From Paraburkholderia domus (GTDB taxonomy: Bacteria > Pseudomonadota > Gammaproteobacteria > Burkholderiales > Burkholderiaceae): a stretch of DNA of 64,000 nucleotides. The notes under the pieces were generated by a model that was given only the letters and a program-made list of their open reading frames with translations, made no database searches and had not been told where the DNA came from. Shown piece by piece: positions 24,319-32,412 of this stretch (positions are counted from its first letter, which is position 1; every line of letters begins with the position of its first letter). The position numbers and the translations under genes are program-made. Location: NCBI RefSeq assembly GCF_905220705.1, contig NZ_CAJNAT010000001.1:744001-808000 (forward strand). Direction: 5' to 3'.

Positions 24319-24816
24319 ATGCCCATGACTGACAAGAAGAATCACGAAGACCTGATACGGGATCTAATCTCGCAAATCCGCGAGCGCGAAATTCCTTTCT
24401 ATAGCCTCGCTGCAAAAGCCAACAATATTGGGTGGTATACGTTCGCTTTGCTGTCGATCGTGTTGTCGGCTGCGGCCAGTCTTATTGCGGCATTGACGCC
24501 GGCCGAACAACTGAAAGATCCAATAATTCGTGGCCTGCTAATCACGCTCCCGATAATCGGCGCTACCGTTACAGCGGTTATGCGCAGCTTCAATTTTCAT
24601 GAGAGGGAGAGGAACCGTGAGATTGGGCTAATCGAGGCTGAACGGCTATTGCGTAAGGCAGAAAGTATGTTTGCGAGCGCGACCACCGAACCAGAGTACA
24701 AGGAGGCTTACCTCGAGCTTACCGACAAGCTGGCTGCCTTGAGTCACGATCAGCATGCATTGGACGTTGCCACACGCAAAGGCGTTCAGACGCTCTCCGT
24801 CGTAGAGCCTCGTTAG
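24319..24816 (+). CDS. SLATT-like two-TM protein, 165 aa
   Basis: Two membrane helices (NNIGWYTFALLSIVLSAAAS; RGLLITLPIIGATVTAVM) sit between an N-terminal helix and a charged helix beginning RSFNFHERERNREIGLIEAE. This is the layout of SLATT (SMODS/SLOG-associated 2TM) effectors, membrane-perturbing modules of bacterial immune systems. No nucleotide-sensing partner is adjacent, so either it acts alone or the resemblance is structural only. The start could be ATG 24319 or 24325. It follows the relaxase by 74 bp. Confidence 0.55.
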   Translation: MPMTDKKNHEDLIRDLISQIREREIPFYSLAAKANNIGWYTFALLSIVLSAAASLIAALTPAEQLKDPIIRGLLITLPIIGATVTAVMRSFNFHERERNREIGLIEAERLLRKAESMFASATTEPEYKEAYLELTDKLAALSHDQHALDVATRKGVQTLSVVEPR

Positions 24817-24960
24817 GCAAGAAAGGGGTTCTCGCAAGATTTCGGCGCGAGGCTTTTCCGCGCTCAAAACCGGGCCGCATCGCATTCGTCTTTTCCCGAG
24901 TTTTAGATACACCTACGTACAAGTGATTGGAAGATTCGAGCGCATCCTCCTTCCCCATTG

Positions 24961-24990
24961 ATTGCCTGATAATGTTTATTATCAGACAAT
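24961..24990. repeat. 30-bp near-perfect palindrome
   Basis: ATTGCCTGATAAT and ATTATCAGACAAT form 13-bp arms with one mismatch around GTTT. The layout of two ATAA/TTAT-centred half-sites resembles recombinase (Xer or resolvase) sites or a repressor operator. It lies just downstream of the minus-strand operon ending at 25011. Confidence 0.65.
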
Positions 24991-25010
24991 GATTTTTGCG
25001 GCATATCGAG

Positions 25011-25616
25011 CTAGTCGCCCTCACGCTCACGCACGATATAGGCCGGCTTGATGCCCTTGGCCTCCAGCTCGGCGACCGCCTTTCTGACGGCCGCGTTGGC
25101 GCGCTCCAGGAATTCCGGGCTGGTGATGAACCGGGCCAGCCGGTCGGATTCTTCTGAGTGTGCTCGCCCGCTGCCCGCTTCGGCGTCATGGATCAGGCGC
25201 AGCATGTGGTTGATGTTCATCCGGTCGCCGGCGGATTCGATCAGCTCACGCGGCATCGCGACATGGCCCGGCTCGACCCCCGACACGGCCAGCCAGGTGG
25301 CGATCTCGTCGCTGTCGGCAGACTCGCAGGTTGCTCCAGTTGCGAATAGCGTCGCGATGAACACGTTGTGCAGCTCGTCGTAGATCACGCACGCTTGGAT
25401 TTCGCCGCCGTCGTGCGGAAAGCGCCCTTGCAGCCAGTCCTGCCAGTCCCACACGTAGGCACAAAGTCCTTCGCCCTCGATCACGGGGCGGGCCGAGCCG
25501 CGCAATGCCGTGTGGAAACGCCCCTGCCACGGTTGCGGAATGTCGCGCAGACGGATTGCAAACGGGCGGCCGTGGCGCTCGATCACGGGGACGACAGGCG
25601 GGGTGGTGTCGGTCAT
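25011..25616 (-). CDS. Unknown protein, 201 aa, last gene of the AAA/exonuclease operon
   Basis: ATG 25616 follows GAGGCC. The sequence VVPVIERHGRPFAIRLRDIP continues into a beta-rich middle (CAYVWDWQDWLQGRFPHDGG, IQACVIYDELHNVFIATLF) and a helical, charged C-terminus. It is soluble, with no motif I recognise. It lies 8 bp after the exonuclease gene and its GC3-rich codons match the rest of the operon, so the four proteins probably work together. Confidence 0.65.
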   Translation of the reverse strand: MTDTTPPVVPVIERHGRPFAIRLRDIPQPWQGRFHTALRGSARPVIEGEGLCAYVWDWQDWLQGRFPHDGGEIQACVIYDELHNVFIATLFATGATCESADSDEIATWLAVSGVEPGHVAMPRELIESAGDRMNINHMLRLIHDAEAGSGRAHSEESDRLARFITSPEFLERANAAVRKAVAELEAKGIKPAYIVREREGD

Positions 25617-25624
25617 GGCTGGCC

Positions 25625-26089
25625 TCAAAGAAACGCGAAGGCATTCGCGCGTGCGTCGTGCAGCGCGTGGTGTCGGCCGCCGTGCTCGCGGAAATACGCT
25701 TCCTGCCGGTTGACATCGATCTGGCCGCCGATGTGCTCGTATTTCCAACCAGCCGGCAGTGGCCCATCGATCATGTCGCCCAGCAAGTCAAAATCGCCCT
25801 GATAGTCGTAGCACAGCACCGGACGCGGTTTCAATGGAATCCGGTAGAGCCATGCCAGCAGCTCACTGCGGAGCTGCGCGAACGACATGGCGCGGCCCGC
25901 GAACTGGCCGAGCTGCGGCAGCACGGCGGCCCGCACGAACTCGCTACACGCCTTGAACTTGAAGTCCGTTACCTCGCCGTAGAACTCGCGGCCGTCCTCG
26001 CCCACGATCGCCAGGCTGATAAGTTGGCAGTCGATAAAGTCTGTGAACTCCGTGTCCAGGAAATAACGAGGCTTCCACGGGTCGCGCAT
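25625..26089 (-). CDS. DEDD-type 3'-5' exonuclease, 154 aa
   Basis: ATG 26089 follows AAGGAG. Exonuclease motifs are in order: ExoI RYFLDTEFTDF (D and E), ExoII region YDYQGDFDLLGDM (D), and ExoIII HHALHDARANA (H and D, DEDDh type). The protein is a minimal RNase T/DnaQ-like domain. Related short exonucleases (3'-5' exoribonuclease-like) are common on plasmids. The substrate, RNA or DNA, cannot be deduced. It lies between a coiled-coil protein gene and the 201-aa gene. Confidence 0.8.
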   Translation of the reverse strand: MRDPWKPRYFLDTEFTDFIDCQLISLAIVGEDGREFYGEVTDFKFKACSEFVRAAVLPQLGQFAGRAMSFAQLRSELLAWLYRIPLKPRPVLCYDYQGDFDLLGDMIDGPLPAGWKYEHIGGQIDVNRQEAYFREHGGRHHALHDARANAFAFL

Positions 26090-26114
26090 CTGTTTTTCTC
26101 CTTGTGCGTTGGTC

Positions 26115-26807
26115 TTACGCGAACGTCTTTGCAAACGCTTGCCAGTCCTCGAACCGCGCAAGCGACAAGTGCGGCATCGCATCCTCCCGGATCAGGCTCG
26201 CGACGGGCGCGAACTGCTCCATGAAGGCCTGCCGCAACACGTCTGGCAGCGCATCGAGCACGATGAAATCGGGACGCTCGATGGCCTGGGCGAATGGCGG
26301 GTAGTCCAGGCTGTTGTCGCCGTATTCGGAAATGTGGATGTGGCCCATTCCTGCAAATTTTTCACCCCCCTCTAGCATCGCCTCGACCGTTTCCTCACGC
26401 GCCTTGGTAATGGACCGATAACGCCATGCATTCATGTGCTGCGCGCGCGTCGATGGATCTCGTGCCAGTGCCTGTTCGGCCCGCTTCTCCTTGTCGGTCA
26501 GAACCTTCCTGAACGACTCAAAATTGCGCTCCAACGACTGGATACGCTGCGTCAGCATGCCTCGTTCGGTATCCATCGCGTGGGTTTCATCAAGACTGGC
26601 TTGCAGGCGGCGGATCCGCGCTTCCTGGTCCCATACGATGCCTTTCAGGGTATCGAGGCGCTGGGCCAGCACAGCCGGATCGTCCAGACCTTCCTCCCAT
26701 GCGCTTACGTCATCGGCGTCCATCGCTTCGCGGATCAAGTCATCGACCTCGAATACCTCGTCCGCCGCGTCGGCCGTCAGGGGGCTTGCTTCGTCGTTCA
26801 AGTTCAT
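26115..26807 (-). CDS. Coiled-coil protein, 230 aa
   Basis: An acidic N-terminus (EVFEVDDLIREAMDADDVSA) leads into a long coiled coil (about residues 45-115, LKGIVWDQEARIRRLQASLD). A globular C-terminus contains FAGMGHIHISEYGDNSLDYP. No known domain is seen. The start overlaps the stop of the AAA ATPase gene (TGATG), so the two products are probably made in fixed ratio and may interact. Confidence 0.65.
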   Translation of the reverse strand: MNLNDEASPLTADAADEVFEVDDLIREAMDADDVSAWEEGLDDPAVLAQRLDTLKGIVWDQEARIRRLQASLDETHAMDTERGMLTQRIQSLERNFESFRKVLTDKEKRAEQALARDPSTRAQHMNAWRYRSITKAREETVEAMLEGGEKFAGMGHIHISEYGDNSLDYPPFAQAIERPDFIVLDALPDVLRQAFMEQFAPVASLIREDAMPHLSLARFEDWQAFAKTFA

Positions 26808-27778
26808 CACACAAACCCCATGCGCGTGCCCGCGCGTTCCTGTTTCACTTCTGGAATCATGGCCGCCGTGATCTGCCCGCCGTTGCCCAGCGCCCGGCCG
26901 ACCATCATGCGCAGCAGTCGATCAACGTCCCGGCCGCTCTCCAGCCCCGCGACCAGTTCACCCACGATCGCCTCGGGCAACACGGGAGCCATAAGGGATC
27001 GCACGGCCGGGTGCTCGTCCAGCAGCCGGTCATACATGCGCCCGACCAAGGCGGCCATTTCGTCATCGTGAAGCGACCGGATCTGAAAAACGTTGAAGCG
27101 TGAGCGCAGCGGCGTACTCAGTCCGGCAATGTCGTTGGCCGTAGCGATCCAGTTAACGTGCGCAGCGTTAAAGCGCACATCAGGGAACGAAGCATCAGCA
27201 AACTGCTCGGCCGTGCGCCGCTCCATCAATGTGTACAGGCTCGCGAGTGGGTCATAGCCGTGATACGCGCTGGTCTTGTCGATCTCGTCCAGCACGAGGA
27301 CCGGATTGATGACCGGGCTATGGGCCAGCAGCTTGAACACGGCCCCCGGCTGCGTGTTGCCCCAGTAGGCCTCACTGCCGCCGAGAAACGCGCCGGTCTG
27401 CCGGTTATTCATCGCAACGACTTCAACAGGCAGGCCCAGCACTTTCGCCAGCTCCAGGCAGAAGGTGGTCTTGCCGGTGCCGGCCGGACCCACGAGAAGG
27501 ATCCGCTGGAAGTCGAGGCCATGCCCGGCCGCCGTGGCAAAACCCAGCTCGGCCTCGATCCAGCCGATCACGTCCGCGAAGTTCGGATGATCCTGCGCGA
27601 GCTGGTCGAGCGCGACATCAAGCGCCTCGTTGCGCTGCGCACCGAAGCCCTTGGCGGCATGCTGGATCAACGGCGTCAGCCAGCGTTTATGCCGCTGGGC
27701 GTCGTCCTTGTCGCTCGAACCGATCCGGTTTTTGATGCCGATCAGCTCGCGCACATTTACAAATTCCGGTGCCTGCAT
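26807..27778 (-). CDS. AAA+ ATPase (Lon-ATPase-like), 323 aa
   Basis: ATG 27778 is preceded by GGAGGGAG. Walker A GPAGTGKT lies at about 97-104, Walker B VLVLDEIDK at about 160, and sensor 1 is WIATANDIAGL with a following Arg pair in LSTPLRSRFNVFQI. The order and AYHGYDPLASLYTLMERRTA recall the ATPase domain of Lon and MoxR/RuvB-like AAA+ proteins. There is no protease domain. It heads a four-gene operon with a coiled-coil protein, an exonuclease and a 201-aa protein. A motor plus nuclease on a mobile island suggests defence or element maintenance; neither is shown. Confidence 0.82.
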   Translation of the reverse strand: MQAPEFVNVRELIGIKNRIGSSDKDDAQRHKRWLTPLIQHAAKGFGAQRNEALDVALDQLAQDHPNFADVIGWIEAELGFATAAGHGLDFQRILLVGPAGTGKTTFCLELAKVLGLPVEVVAMNNRQTGAFLGGSEAYWGNTQPGAVFKLLAHSPVINPVLVLDEIDKTSAYHGYDPLASLYTLMERRTAEQFADASFPDVRFNAAHVNWIATANDIAGLSTPLRSRFNVFQIRSLHDDEMAALVGRMYDRLLDEHPAVRSLMAPVLPEAIVGELVAGLESGRDVDRLLRMMVGRALGNGGQITAAMIPEVKQERAGTRMGFV

Positions 27779-27871
27779 GGCTCCCTCCATCCATGACGCA
27801 ATATAATATTAAGTCACGATCAAATCATAAATTGCGTTGCTGGCCAGGTCAAGGCGATTTAGACTGTGTGC

Positions 27872-28381
27872 ATGGATCAGACATACGACATAGACCAGGC
27901 ACGGCTTGCCGCGAAGGTCGGCGCAATCACCACGGCGCACGTGCGCGCGGTGGACGGCAATCAATGGGCGGTCGTCTTCACGACGCCGGCCGGCACGCCG
28001 GAACTCGTCACGACTCGCCAGCGCGATCCGCGCCGGTTCCGCGATGCTGCGCTCGCGCTGAAGGCGCTGCGCGACATCGGGATACTGAGTGCCGTTGTGG
28101 ACATGGAAAGGTGGGATACGGCCGCCGGCAAACCGCCGGCGTGGTCGCGGCCGGAACAGTCAAAGGCGATGAAAGCCCGTCATCAACGCGCAGCGGCCGA
28201 CGCTGAGCTGGAACAGCGCGTCAAGGAAACGATGGGCCAGAGTGGTAGCGAAGACTGGACGAAAAACGATCAGGTGGTGGCCGCGATCACGGAAAAGATC
28301 AAGGACATTGAATTCCAGTCTGTGATCGAAGATGCCGTGAAGGCCGGGCCGCCCTCGTCGCGGATTGGAAGGAAAAAATGA
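27872..28381 (+). CDS. ParC-like partition-associated protein, 169 aa
   Basis: The N-terminal part (DQARLAAKVGAITTAHVRAV, FRDAALALKALRDIGIL) matches my memory of ParC-family partition-associated proteins of beta-proteobacterial plasmids and islands; this cannot be checked here. The C-terminus is helical and charged. It is divergent from the AAA operon, sharing an AT-rich 93-bp intergenic region, and convergent with the chaperone operon. It has no adjacent ParA, though StbB is a ParA relative. Confidence 0.45.
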   Translation: MDQTYDIDQARLAAKVGAITTAHVRAVDGNQWAVVFTTPAGTPELVTTRQRDPRRFRDAALALKALRDIGILSAVVDMERWDTAAGKPPAWSRPEQSKAMKARHQRAAADAELEQRVKETMGQSGSEDWTKNDQVVAAITEKIKDIEFQSVIEDAVKAGPPSSRIGRKK

Positions 28382-28419
28382 GCTTGTTCAGCGTCCGCGG
28401 CGCTTGACGGATTGTGATC

Positions 28420-30102
28420 TCAGGTCAAGTAGTCGCTCAATTTTTCGACGCCTTTTTTGAAGGCGCCGCGCACAACATGCTCCAAGATATGCGCGTTCCA
28501 GTGGTCGATGTATGACGCGGTGCCGGACACTTTCTTGTCGTCACGTGATGCCATAACGACTTTACCGCTGGCCGACCAAATATGGACATGGTTCCAGTCC
28601 AGTTTCACTGTGTCGCCGAAGCCGAAAAGCTTTGATCGCACAAGATAAGCGTGCGTGTCGGTTACTTCGATGCTGCCGAAAGATAGCCTCTTACCCGCTT
28701 TAAGTGCCTGCGTCATCTCGATAATAAGGCGGACGCAGACCGCACGCCATAGGCAGTCGATGAACTTCGTATAGGTCGCCTCTTTCTTCAAATCGATAAG
28801 TGTCGATCCGCTCTCCGTCCCGATGCCAATTTTGTAATCCGTCCCTGTGGGTATTCCGTTGACTGATTTCCGGATTCCACCCCAGCGCACCGCGGTAATC
28901 GAGGGGAGTTGGTATTTCCGCCCCTTCCACTGGATTCCCTCGGGGCCAATGGAAAGTTCGTCCTTGAAGAGGACGCCGACATCGGAGCGGAACGTGATGG
29001 AGCTTGCCCATTCCTCGTCTTGCCGCTTGGCATCGATCGCACTTTGTTTGATCTCAACGATCTTCTCGGCGTCAAGGTCAGCGATTTCAGCGAGTTCGGG
29101 CAAATCGGCGAACAACTCCCGCACCAATGCGGTCGTGCGCTCTGCCAATTCGATCATATTGTGTTCATTGTTGAGGTCGATTCCTAATGACCGGATTTTT
29201 GCCCCCAACCCGAAGCTGGATTGATCGGTCGTGCCGCGCGCCTTGGCGTTTAATTGGATGGGCTTTGCGATCGTGCACCAAACACGGCTCATCTCCTCAA
29301 TGGCGTTGATCGCGCCGCCGACCTTGGCCTCCCCATACGGTGCGAAGTCAATCGCGCTCTGGATTTCCAAAGCGATTCTCTCGGCACGCGCTGAAAGAAT
29401 TGGCTCGACTTCCAGCGCGTAGGCGTCGACCAAGTCATCGATCAACGAGGGGGCCGGATTCCTGCCTTCGTCGGTCGCTTGGCGGACCATCAGCACCATC
29501 GATTCGACCAGGCGTGACGACTCCATGCGGTCAAGGGCGCCTTTGATTGCCGCCTTGTAAGCGGCACGTCGATTGTCGAGTTCGGTTTCGACAGCGGCGC
29601 GGTCCAACACCTCAGGGAATCCGGCGATCGCACGATCCTCATTGATATCGAGCAATGTCGTTGTGGGGTCGATCGCATCGACGAGCTCGGCAAGTTTGAT
29701 TGCGTGCGTGGCCATTTGGGGCGGGGCCAAATCTTGAGCGAGTTCGAACGCAGCTGCCGTTAAATTCGCCCGCGCCAGCGGTGGAAGCCCTTCTTCATAG
29801 GCAACCGCCAAGCCGCGCTCCTCAACCGACGCCACAGCTTGCGCTGCCTTTTTCGGTGCGACGCCAGGGAGCCACGAGACTTCTTGCGTGAGGCGGCCTT
29901 TGGGGTTGGTCAGGGCTGCACGCGCCTTTTGTGCCTCGTCGCCGCCTTGTTCCAGAGATTTCTCGTCAGCGAACTCGACAATCTTCCGCCGGTCGTCTCG
30001 GGTCGTCGCTCCGATTACGTAAAACGCATTAGCGTGAATGCTTGTCCTGCTTATGGATCCAGGGCGTGTTTCCTGCGCGTTGGTGTCAGGCGATGTGCTC
30101 AT
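28420..30102 (-). CDS. J-like protein lacking HPD, with C-terminal PH-like region, 560 aa
   Basis: The N-terminus (about 25-80) reads NAFYVIGATTRDDRRKIVEF, then a spacer and KARAALTNPKGRLTQEVSW. This copies the helix I/II and helix III (xALTNPxxR) pattern of a J-domain, but no HPD tripeptide is present. A long helical middle follows. Residues about 385-560 form two beta-rich units (DELSIGPEGIQWKGRKYQLP; SFGSIEVTDTHAYLVRSKLF) that resemble PH-like lipid- or protein-binding folds. It is the last gene of the Hsp70 operon, 24 bp after the membrane protein gene. It probably targets or regulates the Hsp70, perhaps at a membrane. Assignments are by eye. Confidence 0.65.
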   Translation of the reverse strand: MSTSPDTNAQETRPGSISRTSIHANAFYVIGATTRDDRRKIVEFADEKSLEQGGDEAQKARAALTNPKGRLTQEVSWLPGVAPKKAAQAVASVEERGLAVAYEEGLPPLARANLTAAAFELAQDLAPPQMATHAIKLAELVDAIDPTTTLLDINEDRAIAGFPEVLDRAAVETELDNRRAAYKAAIKGALDRMESSRLVESMVLMVRQATDEGRNPAPSLIDDLVDAYALEVEPILSARAERIALEIQSAIDFAPYGEAKVGGAINAIEEMSRVWCTIAKPIQLNAKARGTTDQSSFGLGAKIRSLGIDLNNEHNMIELAERTTALVRELFADLPELAEIADLDAEKIVEIKQSAIDAKRQDEEWASSITFRSDVGVLFKDELSIGPEGIQWKGRKYQLPSITAVRWGGIRKSVNGIPTGTDYKIGIGTESGSTLIDLKKEATYTKFIDCLWRAVCVRLIIEMTQALKAGKRLSFGSIEVTDTHAYLVRSKLFGFGDTVKLDWNHVHIWSASGKVVMASRDDKKVSGTASYIDHWNAHILEHVVRGAFKKGVEKLSDYLT

Positions 30103-30126
30103 GATGGGCCGTCTCGTGTTTTTTGA

Positions 30127-30963
30127 CTATTCGCTTCCGTTTCCACTATCGTCGCTACCACTGTTGCCGTTGTCATCGCTGTTATTGCTGTCGTCACTGG
30201 ATGTCGAAGGAGCCGGAATGACGGGCGGATAGACGGGAGCCGGAGTCTCGTAGCGATTGGACAAGTCGGGAACATAGGTCGGCGCGGGCGCGGGTGGCGT
30301 GGTTGCGAGCCAGCTTGCGCGCGCCATGCTTTCGATGCGAGAACGCTCGCTTTCCAACTCGCTAGCGACGCGCTCCTGCGCACCTTGTTGATATCTGTAA
30401 CTCGAGCAACGCGAATTATAGTCGCTGATTTGTGCATTAAACCGGTCCACGTCAGCGCTGTTCGTCACCTCTGTCGCGTTTCGCCAGATTTCCAGCCGCA
30501 TCTTTTGTGCGACGCAGTAAGCTATCTGCGAGTCGCTGAGCAGCAAACCAGCGCCTTGCGGTGGGAGCGATTCAACAACCGGCTCGGGAGTGTAGGCCGG
30601 TGGTTGCACGGGTGCAGACTCCGCAGCGGGAGCGGGGGGAACATATGCTGGCGCCGGCAAAGCCGGCGGCTGGTCAACGGGCACGGAAGGTGCCGGCGTC
30701 GACCCTGCGTTGTTCGCTGAGTTTGCCCCGTAAATCAGAATAGCCGCGAACGCGACGGCACCGGTGATCCACAGCGCCTTGCGAGTATCCTTTATTTTTT
30801 TAGGAGTGCTATGCGTCTCCGGCTGTGAGCTGTGTGCCAACCGCTCCAACCCTTGATCATTTAGCCCGGCCGGCGGGACTGATGGTGGCGGCGAGGGTGG
30901 GGGTGCCAAATCCGCCAAGCCGGCGAACCCACGCGCTTTGTCCTTTGATCCATCTGTGCTCAT
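30127..30963 (-). CDS. Proline-rich single-pass membrane protein, 278 aa
   Basis: ATG 30963 follows AAGGTG. A cytosolic N-terminus with a Pro-rich patch is followed by one membrane helix (about 62-80, ALWITGAVAFAAILIYGANS), a Pro/Ala-rich periplasmic linker, and a Cys-containing helical domain (LSDSQIAYCVAQKMRLEIWR, then DVDRFNAQISDYNSRCSSYR). I have seen similar YC...DVDRFN...YNSRC domains in unstudied membrane proteins of Pseudomonas and relatives. A Ser/Asp/Asn-rich tail ends the protein. It may anchor the chaperone complex to the inner membrane. It lies 9 bp after the AAA+ gene. Confidence 0.65.
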   Translation of the reverse strand: MSTDGSKDKARGFAGLADLAPPPSPPPSVPPAGLNDQGLERLAHSSQPETHSTPKKIKDTRKALWITGAVAFAAILIYGANSANNAGSTPAPSVPVDQPPALPAPAYVPPAPAAESAPVQPPAYTPEPVVESLPPQGAGLLLSDSQIAYCVAQKMRLEIWRNATEVTNSADVDRFNAQISDYNSRCSSYRYQQGAQERVASELESERSRIESMARASWLATTPPAPAPTYVPDLSNRYETPAPVYPPVIPAPSTSSDDSNNSDDNGNSGSDDSGNGSE

Positions 30964-30972
30964 GCCCACACC

Positions 30973-32409
30973 TTATACGAAACCAATGCGCCGGCCTTGG
31001 CCCTCGTCGGCGCGCGATGGCGCACCATCCAGGGCCGAAAGCAAGAACACCTGCTCGATCTTCGATTTACCCGCTCGGGCTGAAAGCCGGGCGCCTTCCC
31101 GAACAACGAAAGCGACGTCTGACAGCGGCCTGCCCGCCAGACGTTTCGCGAGAGGGGCCCGGTCCACGCCAGAGTCTTTTGGAAGGTCAGACAGTAGCTT
31201 GCTGAGCAGTGCGGACACTTCTTCCTCTGTGGCAGGAGGGACTTCGATCACGTGGTCAAAGCGCCCGCGCCGCAGGATGGCCGCATCGATCATCTCGATC
31301 CGGTTCGTCATTCCTACGACAAGGACATGGTTTCTTCCGGCCTCGGGAATTCGCCGCAGAAACTCTGCGACCTCCTCGACACGATGATGGCTTCCTCCAG
31401 ATCCTGCTTCGCGGTCGGCTAGGAAAGACTCCATCTCGTCGATTACCAGCACGGAAGGAGCACTCTTCATCGCCTTGTTGAAGATCTCTGCAACCTTCTT
31501 GCTAGTCTCGTGGATGTATGGGCTCGCGACGCTCGACGCATCGATCTGGAAAGATGGCCACCCTAGGAACTCCACGAGCTGCTCGACCGCAAAAGTCTTG
31601 CCACAGCCAGGCGGCCCATGCAACGCTATGGCAGACGGAAAGCCTACCCCCAAAGCTGCGTATCGCTCTTCGTTTCTCACGATGTCAACGATGTGCTCGT
31701 TGAAGAACGCCTCAAGCATTGGCCGGCCGGGCAATGAGAACGGTGCGTCTGAGTCGATGCCCGCATTGTCGCGAAGCATCGGAATTCGATCGGCAATCTC
31801 GGGGCGGGCTAGGGCCGCTTGCTCGTCATCGTCCTGCGTCATGTTGGTGAGCGCCACTACTCCGGACGCCGAGACCACATCGGTTAGGTTCGTAGAACCC
31901 ATCCAACTGAGCATCTGCGACAGACGCCGGCCCGCCGTGGCGGACACTCGTGCGCCCCCTGTAAGCCAGTATCCGAGGAGCACATCGTCGTCAACGCGCG
32001 ACGTGATCGTATAGGTCGGCAGCAATCGGCTGATGGCCTCGACATAAATCGCATCTTGCAACGGCGACTCGGCATCTGCCTCACGCGTCGCTTTTAGCGC
32101 TAAGGCGAAGCTGAGAGCCTCAGCTTTGTTGTTTGGAGATCGGCAATCGTTGACCGGAGTCAACATCTTGCTCGGAGCACTCGAGAGAGCGCGGAGCTTG
32201 GCAGAGCCGAACGACAGAGGTTTTAATGCCGTGTCGTCAATGAGCCTTGCGGAGACCCATTTTGCATGGAGCGTCTCGTCGACGATAAGCGCTCGGCCGC
32301 CACCTTCAGTCGCGGCGATCTGCCAGCCGAGGCCTCCATGGAGCAGCCTTCCACAACGTGCTCCGTCAGGCAATTTGTGGCTGATCGGTAGCCAGGCATC
32401 TAACGACAT
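30973..32409 (-). CDS. Classical AAA+ ATPase of the Hsp70 operon, 478 aa
   Basis: An unknown N-terminal domain (about 1-235) precedes one AAA module: Walker A GPPGCGKT (265-272), Walker B VLVIDEMES (about 319-327), and the second region of homology TNRIEMIDAAILRRGRFDHV with arginine fingers, as in FtsH, Cdc48 and Vps4. The C-terminus has the usual small helical lid. No protease domain or membrane helix is present, so it is an unfoldase or remodeller type. It begins 3 bp after the Hsp70 gene, with AGGATAGG as ribosome-binding site inside that gene's end. Coupled expression with an Hsp70 recalls disaggregase pairs such as DnaK/ClpB, but the AAA class is different. Confidence 0.85.
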   Translation of the reverse strand: MSLDAWLPISHKLPDGARCGRLLHGGLGWQIAATEGGGRALIVDETLHAKWVSARLIDDTALKPLSFGSAKLRALSSAPSKMLTPVNDCRSPNNKAEALSFALALKATREADAESPLQDAIYVEAISRLLPTYTITSRVDDDVLLGYWLTGGARVSATAGRRLSQMLSWMGSTNLTDVVSASGVVALTNMTQDDDEQAALARPEIADRIPMLRDNAGIDSDAPFSLPGRPMLEAFFNEHIVDIVRNEERYAALGVGFPSAIALHGPPGCGKTFAVEQLVEFLGWPSFQIDASSVASPYIHETSKKVAEIFNKAMKSAPSVLVIDEMESFLADREAGSGGSHHRVEEVAEFLRRIPEAGRNHVLVVGMTNRIEMIDAAILRRGRFDHVIEVPPATEEEVSALLSKLLSDLPKDSGVDRAPLAKRLAGRPLSDVAFVVREGARLSARAGKSKIEQVFLLSALDGAPSRADEGQGRRIGFV

Positions 32410-32412
32410 GGC

